64,000 nt of DNA from Liolophura sinensis (Eukaryota; Mollusca; Polyplacophora; Chitonida; Chitonidae): NCBI RefSeq assembly GCF_032854445.1, contig NC_088302.1:46722521-46786520 (forward strand), given 5' to 3'. The translations under genes were made by a program, and so were the position numbers. Below are positions 26,601 to 37,554 of the stretch, piece by piece; the first letter of the stretch is position 1, and the number at the start of each line of letters is the position of its first letter. Below the pieces are notes generated by a model. It ran no database searches, was not told where the DNA came from, and was given only the letters and a program-made list of their open reading frames with translations.

Positions 26601-29600
26601 TATTGTATCTGTAAGTCGATACAGACATTCGTACGAATAAAGTACGAATATAGGATAGAATCTACAGTCAGTGTTATGACGGAATGAAACCAGTCTGCAC
26701 CAAGCTCGACGCGGGCTCTTTTCAGGTTTAAACGGGGGTGATTTTGTAGTAGGGAAAAGCACATAGCCTTCTGAGGTAATATTTCTGCTCACCCTTTAAC
26801 AGTGCCTGTAACATGACCAGGTCGATGTCTTTAGCCGACTGATCGGAGTCGAGCTGGTACACGGAGAGTAGATCCGGAAATTGCAGACAACGTTTGACCC
26901 ACTCTATCCACTGATTCAGCCTCTTCTCCGAACTCTCGTTGAATTCTTCACTCAGCATTTTCTTCATTTCCCCTTCAACGTGGGAGTTCATCACTAAAAC
27001 TTTACTGACAAACGGAAATTTGGTAAATTTTCATTCACTGGACTGCAAAGTCATGGGTTATCCTTACTGGCATAAAATTGGCAAGTTATGTCATTGACGT
27101 TAGAACACGGAAAACAGTATTACCTTACTAGGAGTGGGATTAGGGAATGTAAATATTGTACACTTTAACTGTTTTCTCAGTTACATGAATGCCTGTAACA
27201 AATACTTCCTCAGAATACAGTTTAACTTGTGAAGACAAATCCATTTCTTATATGTAAAGACAGGAAGTAATTCCACGCTAGGTAAGCAATAAAAGGTACA
27301 TGTATTTTGTCAATGCCTAGCACCTATATATCGTGGAGCTACATTGTCAGCACGTACTTGAGTATTTTCTCTCCTTGCTGACGCGACTCTTCGAACACGT
27401 GCTCATAGCAGTTCTGGATGGCATATGCTAGGATGTTGGCGGCTCGACCCGAACCCTGTGACAAAGATCATAGAAAAGGCGTGTATCAGTAACAAAGGGA
27501 AGACACCTCAAGCATAAGAACAGCATTCGGGCTATTGCTTATGAGGTGGTTCTTTCCAGTCTGGATTTTTCCATGAACACGTATACCAAAATAAGGAGAT
27601 AAAAATCCTAAAAATTTCCAGATCAATGGAAAGCATAGAATCTGACATTCCTTTGTTAAAATAATACATAAGCCATAAGACTGTGATCTTTGTAATCTAG
27701 TGGTTAGCAGGCTAAGGAGAACACAATGACTCAGTAGCTTCTCACCAAAGCGATCACTGTGAGTCAATGTCAAGTTCAGGCTAGCTTCCTCTCCAGTCGT
27801 ACGCAGGTAGGTTTGTCAGTAAGCTGCAGATTGCCTGGATTTCGCGCTCTGTCCGGTTTCCTTCCACCATAATACTAGCCGCTGCAGTATAGGTGAAATA
27901 TTCTTGAGTACGGCGTAAAACTCCAATCAAATAAATAAATAAATAGAATAAATGTATCTCCCCAAGAAACTGTATTAAATAGGCTGAAGGGAAAACCTTT
28001 ATGTCATGGCAACATCTTTGGTACTTTTTCCTGAAAGTTAGAAACTTTGGACTGTACCCCAATGATGACGGCTGGTGTCCTCTCTTGTATGGATCTATAC
28101 ACGGTCTGTAACGTTCCGGGGCCACCCTCCACCACGACCAGGATGATGGGAACCTTATCTCGGTCAGCTGGAAAAATAATCGCTTACCTGATTGGTTCAA
28201 GTTTCTAGGTCGTAAGCTGAACACTCTGGTCCCAAAACGAAAAGTACAAAGTAAAAAAATAATCTGTTACGCAGTTCTTTTCTTGAAAGTATGCGGACCG
28301 ATTTGCTCTGTATTTTAGGCACATGTATGAGCGGTTAATGTATCTTTATCATGATACAGAAAGAGGAGTTTCTTTACCAGCTATTTTATGAAATAATACT
28401 GGGGCCTCTGTGGCTCAATAGGTTAGCGCGCTAGCGCAGCGTAATGAACCTACGGATGGTCGTGGGTTTCCGCCGGGCTCTGCACGGTTTCCTCCCACCC
28501 TAATGCAGGCCGCCGTGGTATAAGTGAAATATTCTTAAGTATGGCATAAAACATCAATTAAATAAATTAATAAATATTAAATGATACTGACCGGATACAC
28601 CAAACGTGTGTCAAATTACAGCAGAAGCTCTTTTAAATCTGACGTTGACCTTTTTTATTTTCATGTGCGTAAATAAATGAAAGCCACTTGTCTGTGACAA
28701 GAGCAGATCAGTAGATAATTCTATTTAGGGCTTAAACTGTTGTTCAAATCTTACTGACCTGCTCGTGAGGCGCTTCTCTCGGAGATGGTTTTCTCCAGCT
28801 TAGCCCTGAAGGGGATCTCCACAGCAAACTTGTGCTGAGTGCCGTTGTCCACAAGGATGAAGTGAGAGTGGTTCGAATCCAGATGAGTCTCTCCTGACAC
28901 GCGCTCGTCACTGATTCTGTACGGGGCTGTACCCTGAGACCGAGACAGTCAACCAAATTAAAGTTTCCTCTCTAAAGTTACTTGAAAGTCTTCAAGTAAC
29001 GTTTAATCTGGTGCAGGACTATGAGGGGCCAAATTAGCATTTAATCGAGAATTACCGATATCGATAAATATATTATCGATATCGCTAATTTATTAGCGAT
29101 ATTGATAAATGAATTATCGATATCGTTAATTTATTTATCGATATCGTTAATTTATTTATCGATATCGATAATTCATTTATCGATATCGATAATTCATTTA
29201 TAGATATCGATAAATATGGCTATTTATCGATATCGATAAATCAGGGACATTAGTCGCATGATAATAATAGCTCCCTTCTAACATCTCGCGAGATTTTGGC
29301 GTTGTTTGCATTAGTTCAAACGGCGGGTGTTTCGGATGTGGACGATGTATTGCGTGTCCTAAACAACACAATTACTCGAGGTGAAAGAACACTACAACAA
29401 GATATGGTAATCTGGATAACTTAAACAATAGAATGTCCCAGGTTTTGGAAAACTTGACACGAATAAGCTAAGCGTTGTCAACAGACACTGTGAATTCACT
29501 GAACATGGCACTCCGTGATCTTCAAGGCGAGATACAGGCCCGTTTACGATCTGCACCATTATCATCAAATGTAGGCATTACAGAAATGGTCGGCGTGGAG

Positions 29601-32600
29601 ACTGCACTGCATTGAAGTAATGCTAGCAAAGGTAAGCCAGTCAGCACCATTGCGCCATTATATACATTTCTCAACAAAACTTTACTGGTAAAGTACGTGT
29701 AATCCTTCGGCTAATATAGTGTAAATTATCAGTTTATGGTTTAGAAAGAGAAATAAACTAGAAGTGTGTTTAAGCAGTAGAAAAGAAATTTCTGCTCGTG
29801 TAAATGTGTAATAATCCATTGGCCGCAAATGTATGTGTGAAATATGCTTGAGCAAATAAATAAATAAACAAATAAATAAATAAATTCATCTTGTTACTGG
29901 AGTTTGCTAATGGAGCTTTATGTCGAAAACGGTTGATCGCACAAAGGTAGTGTAAATGTAATATATCAATATCAGTTGAATCATAAATAAGCCTCTGTTT
30001 TATCTAGCGTAACAACGTAGGGGGAACAGTCATTTCCATTGAAAATAAACCGGAAACACTATTTATCGATATCGCTAATTCATTTATCGATGTCGCTAAT
30101 TCATTTACCGATACCGTTAATTCATTTATCGATATCGCGAATTCATGTATCGATAAATGACACAATTATCGATATCGATTGATGAATTATTGATATCGAT
30201 AAATGAATAATCAATATCGATAAATGAATAATCGATATCGATAATTCATTCGTCGATATCGATAAATATTTATTGATATCGATAAATGTTTATCGATATC
30301 AGTAATTCTTTTATTGATATCAATAGATGAATTAATGATGTCGATAATTCTCGATTAAATGTTAATTTGGCCCCCATACAAGACAGAATGGCAATCTTAG
30401 ATCTATTGACATTTTTAAAGAAAGCAGTTTTGTCCTGCACCATGTATTACTGCTTATTTCCAGACTTTTTCTTGCAGGGTAATTTGCCAGAAAACCTTAG
30501 GCATGTTTCACTTTTAAATAAAAGAGTTCCTGGTATTTTTACATAACTCTGTCGTTTTCAAATTTGAATGGTTTTGACTCCTGAATCGATACAAGGACTT
30601 CTTAAATTGACAACAAAGAGTCATAAAACGAATATAATGTCAAAAACATTGCCGTTTTGTGATGTTTAGAAACAATCGACATTCTGATCCCCTTTACCAT
30701 CCAAAAATCGTTGTCCTGATTCTCCTTCCATGTATTCGTCTTAAAGTAATTCTTTATATGCTTTCTTTGTTCTTTGGTTGTTTGTGTTATGGGATTTACG
30801 ATTATTGACATGGAACGTCCATTTTGGTTGACGGCTGGTGCTTGAATGTCTCCTTTGATGCATAGATCCAATGCATGTTTTTAAGTAAGACAGAAAGCGC
30901 CGATATAGACACAATCCTGATCGTCAGACCACATCCTTACTTTTCCATCCAGACAAACTCACCCCTTTCTGCACGAGGGCCTGCTTGTTTTGAACACATC
31001 CCCAGGGGGCTATGCCGAGAGCGACAACTCGAGCTTGTAAAGCCTGTCCCATCACCAGGTCCCGAACTGCCTCACCCACGTACTTCATCACTCCGGCGTT
31101 AGTACCACTCGACGTTATCCACGCCTCTGTCAGAAAAACAAAATGTCGGAGATCACATGGTCAATTTCTTTGAGAGAATAATATAGAATTACGGTACTCG
31201 ATATATACGTGCTTCTGTATACCTTCTTTGGAAAGGTACTGCTATTTTTTTAGTATTTTAACTTACTTTTCCTTTGTAATAATATGGACATCCAACATAT
31301 CATAGGTTGTAGATGTTGTCGTTAAAGGTGTCATTGACTAAAGGCAAGTTTGATAGTGAATATGAGGGATTTTACATAAAGCTGAATATAGGGGATAGGT
31401 TGAAAGAAACACACTGTAACATCTTATTCCTAAGAAACCGAACATAAGGAATTGTAAACACAAAACAAAAAGATAACATTTTATACACCCAATCTCAATG
31501 AAAGAATACACAGTTTGTTCACATCAGCAACTAAAAATATATATCTGAATACATCAATAAATCATTCATTCATTCAAGTTATCATCGGTTTAACATTGGG
31601 ACAAATCTTCATTTAGGGTTTCTTTTAACGTTAAACCCCAAGCACTCACTCATTTAGGTTTTTATCAATTATAAAATATATCAAAGTTATATCAATACTT
31701 ATGTAAACTTTAACAAAGCAACCAAAAGATCTTCACCTGCCAGATCCTCATTTAGGCAAATGTTTCATATAGACTTACACGACGTTGTTCCTCAACTTAG
31801 ATTTAAGTCCATTTATCTGATAGTTATGGCCATCACTTTCCCAGCCTTCATATTATTGCCAATACAAAATATATCCTAGCCAATCCACTGGCTGACAACT
31901 CTGAAATTTTCAATTTTTAGCTTGTGGATTATAAAAGATTAACCATCGGTTCAACTTCTCTAAAAAAATGAAAAACCGAACAACATCCAACGAGCCATAT
32001 ATATGGCGAAATAAGATAGGCAACTACCACCAATACCTGTGCTTATTGCTGCTTTGACCAGGCCCTTCCGGAAGACATCCTTTAATCTCGGGGTCATATG
32101 AAAGTTTTTGGCCCCGCCAGTCACGGAAATGACGAGATTCGGCGGAGTAAGACCCCACACCCGCGTCATCAGTTCCCACATGACGTCAGCGCTAGTCTCC
32201 ACGTCAACCCGAATATACTGCCCAGATAATAGAAAGCCGAATCTAACGTACATCTTAAAAACAAAATCTGTGACGGATGGAACTATAAAAGAATTTTGTT
32301 TCTTCCGAAAGTTTAAAGTTTCTTCCGTATTTATAGTAAGATATACTTCTACAGTACACACTGGGTTAGCTCTGATATCCAGAATATTTCAGCTGAATCA
32401 TGCGTACACATATACACGATATATATAGAAATTACATCTGACTGACAATAGATTCAGTTAATTACCCCAAAGTGAGCTTCCAAACGTGCATAGACAAACA
32501 CTGTATCATGCATGAAACATTAACACGTTGCATATGTTTTGGCATGGCTTACCGTGTCTTTGTTTCTTTATGATAAATTATCAATCTTCTTAATTTCAGA

Positions 32601-33752
32601 TTCTCAAGGCAAACTTTCAGTGTATCTGCAAGAGCACAGTAGGGTCTATAGTTTACAGGGGCTTGCGAGATTAGATTATACCTTTGCTCTCCTTTGTCCA
32701 TAACCCACAAATTCTATCTCTCCAAAAGAATCGGTGGGAACCGTTTCGGTGTCGTATTTTTGGTTCCATTCGGACGGAGGCACGTCAGGGGGAGATAAGA
32801 ACGCAAGACTGTGGTCTGACTTGTGGTACCCACATCCACATATCACCTTCTCTTTCCTAAACAAGGCAGAGGGATCATGGGTAGAATTCAACATGCTCAG
32901 AATGAGAACGCAAAGCACATATTAAATAACCAAAATATTAGCATAGCTATTAAGCATGACGATGGAGAGTGAAAGGAACAAAACAATCAATGTGTGATAT
33001 TAAACTTTCAAGTCTGTAATTTACCGTTTTTGGTAAGGGTGTATATTTAGCCAAAAATGACACCTTATACTTATGTGAATATACTTATATAGTAGTATAC
33101 TGGTACTCGTAAACCGCACACTGACAAGTACCCACATACTTCATCGCCTATCTTTTGTTTTTGAGTGCAGTGACGGTTACATTCTTAATTCTGTTGATTG
33201 TTCTCTGTCTGATATATTTGTAACTTATTTATTGAACGTTTATACCTAAATTAAAACATACCAGAGAAGAATACATATATACTGGCGTTGCATTAACGAG
33301 TTCGGAGTATAATGGACACTTCAAAACGCATATTAGGGGTTTTAAAAAGCAGAAATACGCCTGATTTCTTCTAACAATTAATTCAACATGAATCTCCCAA
33401 ACGAGTTTCTTACCCGCCTTTATCTGTTTTGGTGGGTACAAATCGCACACATTTCCTGCACTGAATATTTTTCCGTTCAATCCATTGTGAATCACACATC
33501 TGCAAAAATCATATGCAATAAAGCAGGAATTACAATGGAACATATCCACCAAATTTTGTTGGAGATACTCTCATGAGGGAATATAACTGGACGATTGGGA
33601 ATAATTTCACTCACGACATTTTTGCGTCCTACGAACTTCCTGGTACCAGTTGGTTTGGTGTTGACGGGGTCCCTGCTTGAGGGAATAGATGAAAGAGGAG
33701 CCGTGTCTGTAGTGTTTTGTCGCAACAATTCGTGATGGTCCCGGCGGGACAT
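4513..33752 (-). CDS. TRPM2: TRPM2-like cation channel with C-terminal NUDT9-H domain (32 coding exons)
   Basis: This is a plasma-membrane Ca2+-permeable channel of the TRPM family whose C-terminal Nudix-like domain binds or cleaves ADP-ribose. All expected blocks occur in order on the minus strand: SLOG/MHR exons, helical MHR3/4 exons, S1-S6, TRP helix, coiled coil and NUDT9-H. Exon coordinates are given in the domain entries. The sum is about 1,505 codons; human TRPM2 has 1,503. The ATG at 33752 ([10 protein letters not shown]) is chosen because a good acceptor (aacag, then GGAAA) lies 5 bp upstream, so at least one untranslated 5' exon must lie further up. The TGA is at 4513-4515, and a possible AATAAA reads from 4230 to 4225. 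Every junction keeps phase except between exons 16 and 17, where a small exon may be missing, and exons 23 and 29 have ambiguous donors. Introns carry SINEs, two foldback-like elements and several boundary-derived tandem arrays. Confidence 0.93.
5825..6530. repeat. tandem array (56-60 bp, about 9 copies) of the Nudix-box exon 3' edge and donor
   Basis: Units repeat gacagaagatccggcaatgt and agcttac/gcttacct. This is the 3' end of exon 30 (ILPDLLSQ) followed by its gtaagc donor at 6490. Copies lie near 5830, 5894, 6142, 6200, 6258, 6316, 6373 and 6428. About two thirds of intron 30. Confidence 0.9.
6828..6914. repeat. (TA)n microsatellite
   Basis: About 42 uninterrupted ta units. TRPM2-like intron 29. 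Confidence 0.98.
7940..8130 (+). mobile_element. tRNA-derived SINE (unassigned family)
   Basis: gagttgagcgacccatgacc, the B-box-like gctgtttcgaatcctaccat, then ggctctaagccagtaacttt. It lies just past the TRPM2-like exon 29 donor. Confidence 0.4.
9248..9608. repeat. tandem duplication (about 178 bp, 2 copies) starting at exon 28 acceptor
   Basis: Copy 1 begins gacctgccataagaaacatt at 9248, inside the first bases of exon 28. Copy 2 begins with the same 20 bases at 9425. The acceptor cttatggcag is therefore present twice. Together they make most of intron 27 (9251-9699). Confidence 0.92.
10661..10999 (+). mobile_element. SINE-B copy, with tRNA-like head
   Basis: The head agccccgatagcacagttgg contains an A-box-like stretch, gtcaatcctgggtcgagtc resembles a B box, and the tail is a (actc)n run. 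Inserted in TRPM2-like intron 25. Confidence 0.85.
11325..11455 (-). mobile_element. SINE-A-related old copy
   Basis: ttaacgtcatactcaagaat and actaatacgacggcagtcat match the SINE-A core, but the rest (gggtgcagggggttaaccca) differs. It may be a sister subfamily. Confidence 0.45.
12640..13110. repeat. tandem array (about 70-100 bp, 6 copies) spanning exon 23 3' edge
   Basis: ggcagccaccctgtactctg and cctcattctatcctggttcc recur near 12645, 12715, 12798, 12882, 12960 and 13055. The last copy overlaps the coding end of exon 23. The authentic donor cannot be told from copies by eye; gtacag at 13069 keeps phase. Confidence 0.82.
15568..16290. repeat. tandem array (54-57 bp, about 13 copies) of the S4 exon 3' edge and donor
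   Basis: Each unit contains a version of cttaccattctgccaatcatgac, the reverse complement of exon 19's last codons (VMIGRM) plus its gtaag donor at 16266. Copies start near 15600, 15652, 15753, 15810, 15876, 15930, 15984, 16038, 16094, 16153 and 16205. The array fills about two thirds of intron 19 (15195-16266). Confidence 0.92.
17440..17628 (+). mobile_element. SINE-A 3' half with a very long (AAAT)n tail
   Basis: The core (cggtttcctcccaccataat) and end gcgtaaaacaccaatgaaaa are followed by roughly 26 aaat units (about 17521-17627). In TRPM2-like intron 17. Confidence 0.83.
17700..17765 (-). mobile_element. SINE-A core fragment
   Basis: ctggtgttacgccgaactca to gcggccagcattgtggt only. It adjoins an unclassified repeat. 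Confidence 0.65.
17906..18003. repeat. 49-bp tandem duplication inside a dispersed repeat
   Basis: gtacagtacaagagagtaaa begins at 17906 (one base different) and at 17955. Confidence 0.88.
17920..18165. repeat. dispersed repeat, copy 1
   Basis: agcaccatggcttaagcaga, gcgacgacagtgtgacag and attactcaaaaagctgtgtt recur at 23505-23755. No coding or tRNA-like head seen. TRPM2-like intron 17. Confidence 0.75.
18550..18715 (-). mobile_element. SINE-A, internally deleted copy, inverted to its neighbour
   Basis: A tttatttattt tail, the core up to gtgggaggaaacc, then a jump to the tRNA head region (gcgaccgcaatggtgagaga). With 18739-18966 it forms an inverted pair. Confidence 0.83.
18739..18966 (+). mobile_element. 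SINE-A, near full-length
   Basis: The tRNA head (cggcctccgtggctcagttg) is followed by the core and a caaataaataaattaaat tail. It lies just after an opposite-strand copy at 18550-18715. Confidence 0.88.
19870..20208 (+). mobile_element. SINE-B copy
   Basis: It starts near gccgcccgcttcgggaccgg and ends gacgttaaaccccaagcatt followed by a cattcattcatt tail. It lies in TRPM2-like intron 16, where a small exon may be missing. Confidence 0.85.
21271..21471. mobile_element. foldback-like element, short form without core
   Basis: Ends ggggcaaattaacatttaat and ttaaatgttaatttggtccc are inverted copies of each other and match the ends of the 29025-30374 element. The interior is only the atcgataa satellite. 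TRPM2-like intron 14. Confidence 0.65.
23505..23755. repeat. dispersed repeat, copy 2
   Basis: gcgacgacagtgtgatagct, agcaccatggcttaagcaga and attattcaaaatgctgtgtt match copy 1 at 17920-18165 in the same orientation. TRPM2-like intron 13. Confidence 0.75.
24771..24945. repeat. 35-bp tandem repeat, 5 copies
   Basis: Unit ttccatcattgctaaaattc followed by caggatattccataa. In TRPM2-like intron 11; not derived from an exon edge. Confidence 0.9.
25545..26330. repeat. tandem array (about 80-130 bp, 5-6 copies) of exon 10 3' edge and donor
   Basis: The authentic junction at 26285 reads ttaccttaaagttccggtcc. Related junctions occur near 25549, 25887, 26033, 26112 and 26199, with spacers such as cgttcttcgttataacactg shared between units. 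Most keep a gtaag-type donor on the minus strand. Confidence 0.82.
27678..27948 (+). mobile_element. SINE-A, diverged, near full-length
   Basis: A degraded tRNA head (tctagtggttagcaggctaa), the core (ggtttccttccaccataata) and a caaataaataaataa tail. In TRPM2-like intron 7. Confidence 0.78.
28400..28577 (+). mobile_element. SINE-A, internally deleted
   Basis: The head ggcctctgtggctcaatagg runs directly into the core at cctacggatggtcgtgggtt. The tail is aaataaattaataaata. In TRPM2-like intron 6. Confidence 0.83.
29025..30374. mobile_element. foldback-like DNA element with satellite-built inverted ends
   Basis: The ends are ggggccaaattagcatttaa (29025 on) and its inverse ttaaatgttaatttggcccc (ending near 30374). 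Inside each end lies an array of about 20-bp units built on atcgatatcgataa (29050-29245 and 30059-30355). The core, 29246-30058, is not satellite. This architecture is that of foldback transposons (tandem-repeat inverted ends around a loop). No obvious target duplication was found. In TRPM2-like intron 5. Confidence 0.65.
29816..29886 (+). mobile_element. SINE-A 3' tail fragment inside foldback-like element
   Basis: ttggccgcaaatgtatgtgt, gaaatatgcttgagc and a caaataaataaataaataa tail. Its position inside the element at 29025-30374 means it was inserted after, or captured by, that element. Confidence 0.6.
31620..31652 (+). mobile_element. SINE-B 3' tail fragment
   Basis: Only the terminal aacgttaaaccccaagcact and a tail remnant remain. 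Confidence 0.55.
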
Positions 33753-34604
33753 TTTCCCTGTTATTAAAAACAAGTAAGGACTGTCAAATGAAGTATATAT
33801 TCAAAAACAAACGGTTTGGACATAGACCGACAATACATTTAAATTATTGAATATTTTTCAAACAAAACAACGTGAATAGAGAAGCATTATAAAGGGGACA
33901 TCAGAATTCTCAGTTTGGAACCTAATTGTCTCAGGCGGGTAAGGTTCGACCCAAATATGTCGATGCAGTTGGCCAGTTCACTGGGATGTTATATGATCTA
34001 TATAACATGTTCAGGTGTATTTTGTCACCTGTAATGATATGTTAAGAGCTAGGGTTAGCACTATTTCATTATTATTTCTTTTATCATGTATACATATTTA
34101 TGCAGAATATCCGTAGTTTCACATTCTTTGTCTTGCGTATCTAGTCGTGTGAGTTTTCCTTGACAGTTTTATCAACGAGTATACGTTTAAGTATTTGCGG
34201 TACGGTGGTCTTCCCAGACTATAAAGAAAGGTATTGTCGGAGAGGTTTGTACTTATGCACAGTCCTTTTTTATGATCATACTCACATATTCAGCATCAGT
34301 CAGTCTAGACAATACCATTAACAGAACAAACTGGTACTGTAAGACAACAACACAATGTAAAATGCACCGTCTTGCATATTATGCAATCCTATACTATCAC
34401 TTATAAAACCCGATGCACTACTTACAGCTGTAAGCAATGGACAAATAAATTATATTTATCTATGTTTACTGTATTGTTTACTTAAACAAGTCTGACTTGG
34501 TCGTAGTCGGTAGAGTACATAGTCAACATATCCCCGTCGTATTCATACGAGTTGAAGATGAAAACAATGAAAGTATGAATTACATACCGGTACATTACAT
34601 GTAC

Positions 34605-34830
34605 AGTTATTAAATTTATTTACAAAAATTTGTTACCGATATTACACGGTCTTGTATATGAGTGCAGGAAACCGGGCATTGTGAGATGAACCGCTTCCTT
34701 TGCTAGGTAATTGATAAACCCCTGACTTAAAGCAGCCCAGCCTCACTGGCAAGAGCGGAAATCGAACCCGCGATGTGATCGGCTAACTAGTAAGGGGCGA
34801 CTGGTGTGGTAACGCCCATCTAAACAACTC
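34605..34830 (-). mobile_element. SINE-E, tRNA-derived element
   Basis: On the minus strand a B-box-like gcgggttcgatttccgctct follows actagttagccgatcacatc, and the tail near gtaaataaatttaataact is A/T-rich. No second copy is seen in the window. Confidence 0.45.
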
Positions 34831-36177
34831 GCGCGATCAGCCAGTATGCAGAGGTTATGCGCCTGGTAAGACTAGTGTGGAACATTCAACACCCGTCGGG
34901 GTTACTGATTAAGTGGTACACACCGATATTTACACACTGGTTTCCCTGAGCATACTAACATATGAATACGACTATGAATTTATCCTAAGTGTCATGTCTG
35001 ACACTCGTAAACCATGAAGGGTCGGCCATAGCATACGTAAACACTGAGGATTCTGTTCATGTCACATAGAATTACGAAAACATGAACCTATAGGGCTCCT
35101 TATTGTCACGTATGACTAACAACTTAGTGTCATACATATACATTATGTATTTGTTAATCATACATGACAAAGAATTCAGTTATATACGTAAACAATGCAC
35201 CACATTATGACCATACATACAATGTTTGTTAATGCGAAATATGACTAAGAATTTAGTGTCAATTTTGACTATTTCTGATTTGTGACAAATATAAACTTAC
35301 ACGCCGGCCTCTATGCATGACCTTCTGTCTGGCATAGCAAGGTTATTGAGTGCAGGTATACTAACCTACGTGTAGACCGACTTCCTTTCCGATTAAAAAT
35401 ATACACGTTCAAATAGATACAGCATATTTAACAGTTCTTTCAGCTTTCATGTCCACATGACACCAGCGGTACTGGACTTTTGAAAGGAGTTTGGGACATA
35501 CAAGCATGCAAACCTGCATAAATGTGCGTCAGTAAATCAAATCACAGGTAAGTTTTTACGTCGTCGCCTACCTGTTTCACTTGCTGTTTCCGGCAAACAT
35601 CTCTAGGTCCGATCCTCGTATATCGACAAATCACTCAGCTAAAGAGCAGTGTCTTACGTGTCAAGTCGCACTCTAAATCCAACGTCCGTACAATAGCACC
35701 CTATTAGCATCCAGTGTATAGATCAGAAGCCTAATACCTAAACACCTGTCTGCTACCTGTTCACGCCCCTTTTTAAATCCAGGTATGAACATGCGAGATC
35801 TAAGTCCGTCACGGGTACACATGTGTATCATACACTGACCCGCAATCTAAGTTTATTACAGCTGGTTAGCACTTGCGCCGATATATTACCAGAGGGTGAA
35901 ATTCATGCACGGTATTTCACAACAGGTTGTTAAAATTGGAATACATTTATGGATTCTTGTTTTTTCCATTGATCTATGGTTTGATTGTGTGGTTAGTTAT
36001 CCAAGTTGAAAAACCATAAATCTGCCTTTGTATTCGAATATCGGGGTTTTATCAATAGATGTATTTCTATTTTTCGGTTGATTTGTCATACTTTTTAATT
36101 ATTTTTTTTTTAATACATAGTTATAGGTCAACTTACTGTCCGGTGTCTCAGTTTAGCAGGGACGTCATATTCATCGC

Positions 36178-36417
36178 ACTTATTTACTTATTTATTTGAT
36201 TGGTGTTTTAGGCCGAACTCAAGAATATTTTACTTATACGAAGGCGGACAGCATTATGGTGAGAGGAAACCGGGCAGAGCCCGGGGGAAGCCCGCGACCA
36301 TCGGCAGGTTGCTGCCAGACCTTCCCACTTACGGCCGGAGAGGAAGCTGGACTTGGAACTCACAGCGACCGCATTGGTGAGAGACTTCTGGGTCTAGCGC
36401 GCTAACCACCTGAGCCT
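36178..36417 (-). mobile_element. SINE-A, near full-length
   Basis: On the plus strand it reads tttatttgattggtgtttta through cgaccgcattggtgagagac to tagcgcgctaaccacctgag. Intergenic between the TRPM2-like gene and RSL24D1. Confidence 0.86.
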
Positions 36418-37489
36418 GAATCATCGGATAGAAGGCACCAGATGCGAACTCCCTGCAATGTCACATAACATATATTGAAAGTGGACCGTTCAGATAGTGT
36501 GTTTAGAACTCTGTAATGTAATCCGCTCATGGACTCAAATGATCGATATCGCTCCATATATGTTTCGGTCATTGAGTGTATACAGTATGTACTCATAAGG
36601 CTTTATCTGCCTTCCCGGAGATTTAAGTTTTTAACTCGTTTCACTGATAAAGATTAACTTCATAATTTTTATATGGGAGCTTGTATATCAGCGATCAATC
36701 AAATCCTAATGACATTGTGACGGTAACTCCCAGTAAATTCATAATACAGAAAGCCAGCTAGTTTTAAAATAGCCTATAGTTTGTCTGGACGTTGTGTCCG
36801 TGTTTGCTTTTCCTTGGTCACATATTTTATAGTATTATGACGTCAATTTTACAAAACAGCGACAACCAGAATCTAGCTCTGGAGAATGAAACGACGAACA
36901 GAACATACTCGTAATACAATTACCAGACACGTCTTCACTCCTTCGGCGCAATTTCCTGATTTGAACTCACGAGTTGGAAACACAGAGAAGTTGAGAACAA
37001 ACTGCATGCCTGTCAATATTATGTGCAACTCGGAATGAGGAGAGGCACCCACTATTAAAGGATCACATTCCATTCTTGAGTTTACTTCCTATTTTTACCC
37101 GGTGTTAAACATTCAACATGCACAAGAACGTTTCCCACCAGTTAAAAGGTTTACTGGTATAGATATCAGAGGAAAGTTTTCACTATTTCATTCGTCTTTT
37201 AGCCCGGTGCTTGACACCAGACCGGTCGACGTAAATCACTGCCCTTGGTCAAAAACCTGGCAAAGTTTCTGACTTTGTACAGCCGACTGGACAAAGAGCT
37301 GGACTGGAACACGTTTCAGCGTTTGTCAGTGCCCTGACGGCCTTTGTGACCCAACGCTTTAACCGTCTCATTCTAACACAGGACTAGAATAATGTTATAA
37401 TGTTATATGCATAGCATAACTTACTCCACAGGTTTAACAGGTCAGTGACTAAAACATGCCAGCAAATACATGCGTTTTCTCTATGATTT

Positions 37490-37554
37490 TCAGTCGCCAC
37501 GATATGGCTGAAATATTGCCGATGTGGCGTTAAGCCATAATCATTCATTCTATG
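37490..37554 (+). mobile_element. SINE-D 3' end fragment
   Basis: cacgatatggctgaaatatt, gatgtggcgttaagccataa and a tcattcatt tail, matching 48405-48492. Confidence 0.6.

Larger units (their letters stand above)
26285..33752 (-). other. TRPM2: TRPM2-like exons 1-10: cytosolic SLOG/MHR1-2 region
   Basis: Exons, in transcription order: 33615-33752, 33414-33499, 32682-32856, 32037-32217, 30963-31126, 28759-28933, 28058-28167, 27358-27455, 26793-27004, 26285-26385. Landmarks are CVRFVPT and ICGCGYH (TRPM N-terminal cysteines), [86 protein letters not shown] and [10 protein letters not shown]. This matches the TRPM homology region with its SLOG fold, which binds ADP-ribose in TRPM2 channels. Splice phases were checked at each junction. 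Exon 10 reads [23 protein letters not shown] and is followed by a tandem array derived from its own 3' end. Confidence 0.92.

Noticed and set aside
35100-35290. Possible MITE with inverted ends
   Set aside because: Short imperfect direct and inverted matches only; no clear ends or target duplication.
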